Of a stretch of 19,387 bases of DNA, positions 16,132 to 19,387 are shown piece after piece. Made by a program: the position numbers and the translations under genes. The notes beneath the pieces were generated by a model, which saw nothing but the letters and a program-made list of their open reading frames with translations, searched no databases and had not been told where the DNA came from. Numbering within the stretch: position 1 is the stretch's first letter; every line of letters begins with the position of its first letter. This DNA comes from an uncultured Bacilli bacterium (GTDB lineage Bacteria; Bacillota_I; Bacilli_A; RF39; UBA660): positions 1 through 19,387 of the forward strand of contig CAPZYV010000004.1 in assembly GCA_948750805.1 (NCBI GenBank). Direction: 5' to 3'.

Positions 16132-16137
16132 ATTATA
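16132..16137 (-). promoter_or_regulatory. -10 box before rnfC
   Basis: TATAAT on the minus strand, 18 bases before the chosen rnfC ATG, between uvrC (stop at 16164) and rnfC. No good -35 is visible at 16-18 bases, so rnfCD may have its own weak promoter or be read from uvrC. Confidence 0.35.
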
Positions 16138-16163
16138 CTATAAAAAAAGAACAAAAGATATTT

Positions 16164-17942
16164 CTATTTTGAATTTTTTTGCTCTTTTAAACTATTTAAA
16201 TATGTCTTTAAATTAATTGCCACATTTTCTGGTATAATTTTACTTAACTCCGAAATAGATGCATTACGCATTTTAGCTACACTACCGAAAGTTTTAATTA
16301 ATTCTTTTTTTCTTTTAGTGCCTATTCCTTCAATATTATCTAAGACGCTTGCGATAGCTCCCTTGCTCCTAATTGTGCGATGATAATTTATAGTATAACG
16401 ATGCACTTCATCCTGCATTCGAGTTAAATAATGAAAAACATTGCTAGATTTATCTAGTTCTATAATTTTGCCTAAAGAATCAATCAAGTCATTAGTTCTA
16501 TGCTTATCATTTTTTCTTAAACCACATACTCTGATATTTAATTTTAAATCATTTAATACATTTAAACAAGCATTTATTTGATTAACACCACCATCCACGA
16601 TAATTAAATCTGGAAGTTCTGTTTTATCCACCAGAGCTCGGTAATATCTTCTATAAATTACTTCTTCCATCGTATGATAATCATCATTTTTATCTAAACT
16701 TATTTTATATTTTCGGTACTCTTTTTTAGCTGGATGTCCATTTTTAAAAACTACCATACAACTTACGGTAAATTCGCCGAAAAGGTTAGAATTATCAAAT
16801 AAATCAATTCGGTCTAATTTTTTTAGTTCTAATAACTCTTTTAACTCCTCATTAGCTTTTTCTGTTTTTTCTTCATTTTTTTCGATTATATCTAATTCAT
16901 TTTCTAAATTTATTTTTGCATTAATAAAAGCCATTTCAAGTAAGCTTTTTTTCTTACCCTTTTGTGGTATAACAAAATTAGTTGTAATAATTTCTTTTAA
17001 AACTTCAGTATTAATATTATTATCACATAGTACTTCTTTAGGTATTTCATGTCTACTATAAAAGTTCATTATATAATAGTCAAGCTCATCATTAAAGTCA
17101 CTTACAACAGGAAATACATCAGTATGACCTCCGACCATCCGACCATTTCTTAGAAATAAAATTTGAATGCTTAAATGCCCTTTATCAAAATAATAGCCGA
17201 TAACATCTCGATTTACATAATCATGTAATTCCATTTTTTGTTTATCTAATATTACACTTATATAATCTAATTCTTTTTTTAAACTTAAAGCCATTTCAAA
17301 ATTTAAATTAGCACTATATGCTTCTATTTTTTCTAAAATTTTGTTTTTTAAAATATCCGCATTACCTCTTAAAAAAGCTAAAATTTCTTGTTCCATTTTT
17401 TGTAATTCTTCATTATGATTGTTATTCTCACAATATCCTAGACATTCTCCTATATGATAATATAAGCAAACTTTTTTAGGCATAGAATCGCATTTTTTTA
17501 AAGGATATAAACGATTTATCAAAGATACAATTCTTCTTGCTGCATAAGCATTAGGATACGGGCCGAAAAGCATTTTTTTATCTTTTTTCTTTATATTTAA
17601 ATATCTAGATACTTGTAACCTTGGATAAGGCTTATTTATGTATTCAATATATGGATAACTTTTATCATCCTTTAAAAGGATATTGTATTTGGGGTCATAA
17701 TGCTTAATTAAATTAAATTCTAAAAGAAAAGCTTCAAGCTCACTACTGGCTACAATATATTCAAAATCGGCTATTTCACTAACCATCTTGGCTGTTTTAC
17801 CAGTATGAGGCCGATTAAAATAAGAATTAACTCGTTTTTTTAAATCTTTTGCTTTTCCAACATAAATAATTACACCATCACTATTTTTCATTTGATATGA
17901 ACCTGGAAGATGTGGAATTAATTTTAACTTTTCTTTAAGCAT
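16164..17942 (-). CDS. uvrC: Excinuclease ABC subunit C
   Basis: Nuclease of nucleotide excision repair that makes both incisions around UvrB-bound damage. 592 aa, normal length. GIY-YIG domain (12-90): LPGSYQMKN, then IIYVGKAKDLKKRVNSYF (25-42). Four cysteines, Cys151/159/167/171 in KKCDSMPKKVCLYYHIGECL and the following GYC, match the reported Fe-S-type Cys cluster of UvrC. UVR domain (~201-232) for UvrB contact. RNase H-like 5' nuclease domain: DRIDLFDNSNLFGE (377-390), LIIVDGGVNQI (446-456) and DEVHRYTINYHR (511-522). C-terminal tandem helix-hairpin-helix: LDNIEGIGTKRKKELIKTFG (534-553). Start ATG has an AGGTGA ribosome site seven bases upstream. The gene is divergent from yigZ. Confidence 0.96.
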   Translation of the reverse strand: MLKEKLKLIPHLPGSYQMKNSDGVIIYVGKAKDLKKRVNSYFNRPHTGKTAKMVSEIADFEYIVASSELEAFLLEFNLIKHYDPKYNILLKDDKSYPYIEYINKPYPRLQVSRYLNIKKKDKKMLFGPYPNAYAARRIVSLINRLYPLKKCDSMPKKVCLYYHIGECLGYCENNNHNEELQKMEQEILAFLRGNADILKNKILEKIEAYSANLNFEMALSLKKELDYISVILDKQKMELHDYVNRDVIGYYFDKGHLSIQILFLRNGRMVGGHTDVFPVVSDFNDELDYYIMNFYSRHEIPKEVLCDNNINTEVLKEIITTNFVIPQKGKKKSLLEMAFINAKINLENELDIIEKNEEKTEKANEELKELLELKKLDRIDLFDNSNLFGEFTVSCMVVFKNGHPAKKEYRKYKISLDKNDDYHTMEEVIYRRYYRALVDKTELPDLIIVDGGVNQINACLNVLNDLKLNIRVCGLRKNDKHRTNDLIDSLGKIIELDKSSNVFHYLTRMQDEVHRYTINYHRTIRSKGAIASVLDNIEGIGTKRKKELIKTFGSVAKMRNASISELSKIIPENVAINLKTYLNSLKEQKNSK

Positions 17943-17962
17943 AATTTAATCACCTATTAAAT

Positions 17963-17998
17963 ATTATACTACAAATTTCTTGTTTTTTAAGTTATAAT
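17963..17998. promoter_or_regulatory. Divergent promoter region of uvrC and yigZ
   Basis: Two TATAAT boxes face opposite ways: ATTATA at 17963-17968 (minus strand, for uvrC) and TATAAT at 17993-17998 (plus strand, for yigZ). Neither has a convincing -35. The whole intergenic space is 71 bases. No operator-like dyad is evident. Confidence 0.5.
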
Positions 17999-18013
17999 TT
18001 AAATGGTGTTGTT

Positions 18014-18358
18014 ATGAAATTAATTAATTCTTATACTTTAGAAGTTAAAAAATCAAAATTTATAGCTCTATATTATGAAATAGATTCTATAGATGATGTA
18101 AAACTGATATTACAAGACTTAAGAAAAGAGCATAAGAAAGCTAAACATTTTCCATATGCTTATAAAATAGAAAATAATATTAAAAAATCTGATGATAAAG
18201 AACCATCAGGAACAGCTGGTATGCCTATTTTAAATATAATCGAAAAAAACAATTTAAATAATTGCTTAATTGTTGTAATTAGATATTTTGGTGGCATTAA
18301 GCTAGGAGCTGGAGGATTACTCAGAGCTTATAGCAATGCTGCAAAAGAAATTATCTAA
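18014..18358 (+). CDS. YigZ/IMPACT-family protein, N-terminal domain only
   Basis: Member of the YigZ/IMPACT (UPF0029) family, of unclear biochemical role. 114 aa, covering only the N-terminal IMPACT domain: KSKFIA (13-18), KHFPYAYKI (44-52), SDDKEPSGTAGMPIL (59-73), VIRYFGGIKLGAGGLLRAYS (88-107). Bacterial YigZ proteins are usually about 200 aa, with a second ferredoxin-like domain (DUF1949) after the AYG-type helix. Here the ORF ends with AAKEII and a TAA exactly at the domain boundary. The next ~230 bases hold no continuation of the second domain in any plus frame that I can recognise. The last 8 bases overlap the stop end of a convergent small gene. Either a natural single-domain form or a truncation. 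Ribosome site GGTG, six bases before ATG. Confidence 0.83.
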   Translation: MKLINSYTLEVKKSKFIALYYEIDSIDDVKLILQDLRKEHKKAKHFPYAYKIENNIKKSDDKEPSGTAGMPILNIIEKNNLNNCLIVVIRYFGGIKLGAGGLLRAYSNAAKEII

Positions 18359-18512
18359 AAATATCAATATACTCTAAAACTATTTTATTAGCACGAGCTT
18401 TTTCTGCTTGAACAGCTTTAACATATTGTCCTATAATTGCTCCTGTTCCAATTGTTACTCCTAAAAAAATAACAATCATAATAATTAATTTTTCATAATA
18501 TTTTAAGTTCAT
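18351..18512 (-). CDS. Small single-pass membrane protein (53 aa), unknown
   Basis: A short gene supported by its translation signals: ATG at 18510-18512 with a strong AGGTGAG ribosome site four bases upstream and a promoter-like pair further up. The product begins MNLKYYEKLIIMIVIFLGVT; residues 8-29 form one membrane helix with small residues (GVTIGTGAIIG), followed by a basic/Ala-rich amphipathic segment (QAEKARANK) and ending YIDIFR. No Cys and no prepilin cleavage motif. It ends inside the last codons of the convergent yigZ (8-base overlap). I do not recognise the family. It might be a small membrane regulator or accessory protein of the neighbouring surface protein, or simply independent. 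Confidence 0.62.
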   Translation of the reverse strand: MNLKYYEKLIIMIVIFLGVTIGTGAIIGQYVKAVQAEKARANKIVLEYIDIFR

Positions 18513-18529
18513 ATAACTCACCTATTATC

Positions 18530-18559
18530 AGTATAACTTATTTAAGCTAAATAAAACAA
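18530..18559 (-). promoter_or_regulatory. Candidate promoter of the 53-aa membrane protein gene
   Basis: On the minus strand TTGTTT (18554-18559) and TATACT (18530-18535) are spaced 18 bases. The -35 overlaps the U-rich tail of the terminator of the preceding surface-protein gene. Predicted start near 18523, just upstream of the AGGTGAG ribosome site. Confidence 0.45.
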
Positions 18560-18560
18560 C

Positions 18561-18587
18561 AAAAGAGTGCTAAATTGACACTCTTTT
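18561..18587 (-). terminator. Rho-independent terminator of the right-edge surface-protein gene
   Basis: AAAAGAGTG (18561-18569) pairs perfectly with CACTCTTTT (18579-18587) around a nine-base loop, starting five bases after the stop of the surface-protein gene. In the minus transcript it is followed by a T-rich run (GTTGTTTTA). A T run also follows on the plus strand, so it may be bidirectional. Confidence 0.8.
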
Positions 18588-18591
18588 TTAC

Positions 18592-19387
18592 TTAGGATAC
18601 GACATATGGGTCAGACATAGTTCCATTTCCTATTAAAGTTACATTATACTTCAGGTTTATTACTGGGCGTATACCAGCCGCGATGTTCACGTCCCGGTAG
18701 AAGAGGTAGCCAACATCAGCAACGGCGAATATGCTTCCACGTATCGACTGGCTGAAGGAACTCGGAGACAAGGTCCAATAAGGTTGTCCATTATATAAAT
18801 AATATCCATAATTATCATTGTTTCGTAGTCCACCAGCCATTGAAACTTCATCAGCTGTTATTAATCCGATTGGATATGTTAAGCTTTTATTTCCTTTTGT
18901 TGAACTACTTACTGTATATAAGTCACTTGCATTTGGACATGTTAATACTGGTGACTTATTTGTATATAACCTTATAAATGCTCCATAATATGTTGTAGTT
19001 AATTCCGTTCCTCCTAAACCATTACTTGTGAATTCACTTGTGCTTGGTGTTCTATCGCCACAGAACCCTGCATTGGTATCTATTTTATTCGCATAGTTAG
19101 AAAGATTACTTGTATACCATGTCTCTAACTCTGTTAATATATATGATTTGGTTCCTAGTCCATGTACTTCACCATTAGTATATTTGAATCCAACCAGAGA
19201 ATTATTAATATAATTTGAATTAAATGAATGATTTACTATTATACTATCTGATGTTGATGTTCCATTGGCATGAGCGCTTGTTCCATCATAGATTAGCCTT
19301 ATACTTCCATCACCATTGATTCGGATAATTCTCCAATATTTATTTGCAAATTTTACATAGTTATTTGTTACTGAACCTCTAAAGTAA
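18592..19387 (-). CDS. Surface/pilin-like protein, C-terminal part (runs off right edge)
   Basis: The frame is open without a stop from 18592 to the window edge (264 residues). The Met at 18838-18840 is therefore internal, and the true start lies beyond 19387. The visible part contains YFRGSVTNNYVKFANKYWRI near its start, then LTYPIGLITADEVSMAGG, YWTLSPSSF and GIRPVINL before the C-terminal GNGTMSDPYVVS. From recall, this architecture is common in secreted or prepilin-type surface proteins of uncultured Bacillota; its C-terminal region looks like a ligand-binding beta/C-type-lectin-like fold. No sorting signal or C-terminal membrane anchor is present, so attachment would have to be N-terminal (signal anchor or prepilin helix), outside the window. 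The segment 18649-18777 has anomalous base composition. The gene is followed by a strong terminator. Function inferred as adhesion or ligand binding. Confidence 0.72.
   Translation of the reverse strand, partial: YFRGSVTNNYVKFANKYWRIIRINGDGSIRLIYDGTSAHANGTSTSDSIIVNHSFNSNYINNSLVGFKYTNGEVHGLGTKSYILTELETWYTSNLSNYANKIDTNAGFCGDRTPSTSEFTSNGLGGTELTTTYYGAFIRLYTNKSPVLTCPNASDLYTVSSSTKGNKSLTYPIGLITADEVSMAGGLRNNDNYGYYLYNGQPYWTLSPSSFSQSIRGSIFAVADVGYLFYRDVNIAAGIRPVINLKYNVTLIGNGTMSDPYVVS
18649..18777 (-). other. GC-rich, C-ending-codon block: candidate DGR variable region
   Basis: Bases 18661-18780 are about 53% G+C by count, against about 32% in the 60 bases on each side and less in the genome. In the coding frame the block runs from TGG of YWTLSP to AAG of VINLK. 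About 16 of its ~41 codons end in C (TCC, TTC, AGC, GCC, GGC, TAC, CTC, GAC, AAC, ATC and others), and rare codons such as TCG, CGG and GTG appear; in the ~200 preceding codons of the same gene only about 18 end in C. Mutagenised AAC codons of a DGR template would give exactly such NNC codons. The block ends in GIRPVI, comparable to the conserved GxR-type ends of DGR target domains. No reverse transcriptase or template is in the window. Confidence 0.5.

Noticed and set aside
18649..18777. GC-rich block read as a mobile-element insertion or an RNA gene
   Set aside because: The reading frame passes through without interruption and the protein is continuous with conserved flanks; no inverted or direct repeats bound the block and no tRNA-like fold is evident.
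18838..18840. ATG as start of a separate 82-aa gene
   Set aside because: The frame is open upstream to the window edge and encodes the same kind of protein; no ribosome site precedes this ATG.
1..19387. CRISPR array, tRNA or rRNA genes, insertion sequences
   Set aside because: No regularly spaced direct repeats, no recognisable tRNA or rRNA sequences and no transposase or terminal inverted repeats were seen on either strand.

Overview
The window is very AT-rich DNA (by eye about 25-30% G+C) from a walled, low-GC member of the Bacillota. The dnaG-rpoD-trmK order with a yqfQ-like gene beside it matches the Bacilli macromolecular-synthesis neighbourhood. The sortase and its VPKTG-anchored substrate imply a peptidoglycan wall. 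TGA is used as a stop (the acyl-AMP ligase gene ends in TGA), so the code is standard and this is not a Mycoplasma-type genome. An uncultured gut Bacilli lineage of the RF39 type is my best guess; that is inference, not proof.

Layout. 1-423: 5' part of tig (trigger factor), minus strand. 515-2485: a 656-aa protein of unknown function with a C-terminal nucleotidyltransferase-like domain. 2573-4702: a two-gene type IV pilus/type II secretion operon (PilC/GspF platform protein, then prepilin peptidase). 4792-7677: an acyl-lipid operon, plsC / acyl-AMP ligase / plsC. 7778-8056: a yqfQ-like gene, the first of two plus-strand genes. 8031-11552: dnaG-rpoD-trmK with overlapping ends. 11651-13976: a sortase and its multidomain surface pilin/adhesin behind a structured leader. 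14080-16114: a two-gene RnfC/RnfD-like pair. 16164-17942: uvrC, divergent from a one-domain yigZ (18014-18358, plus). 18351-18512: a small single-TM protein gene missed by length cutoffs. 18592-19387: the 3' part of a secreted/pilin-like surface protein that runs off the right edge. No gene-free stretch exceeds about 110 bases.

How the genes fit. Information-processing genes (tig, dnaG, rpoD, trmK, uvrC) are interleaved with envelope genes: a pilus-type secretion platform and peptidase, a sortase with its substrate, membrane phospholipid acylation, and a membrane redox pair. Genes are packed: several stop/start overlaps, and two terminators that share bases with stop codons.

The most unusual signal is in the right-edge surface protein. 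A block of about 130 bases near its C-terminus (18649-18777) is over 50% G+C and rich in codons ending in C, while the rest of the same gene is AT-rich like its surroundings. It encodes the segment between WTLSP and GIRPVINL. This is what the variable region of a diversity-generating retroelement (DGR) target would look like. No reverse transcriptase or template repeat is visible in the window, so this remains a hypothesis. Other points of interest are a promoter plus terminator-like leader before the pilin-sortase operon, a thioester-type adhesin domain with Ser where Cys is expected, a sortase with Gln where the catalytic Arg is expected, and an RnfCD pair with no RnfG/E/A/B whose RnfC lacks the Gly-rich flavin/NADH loop.
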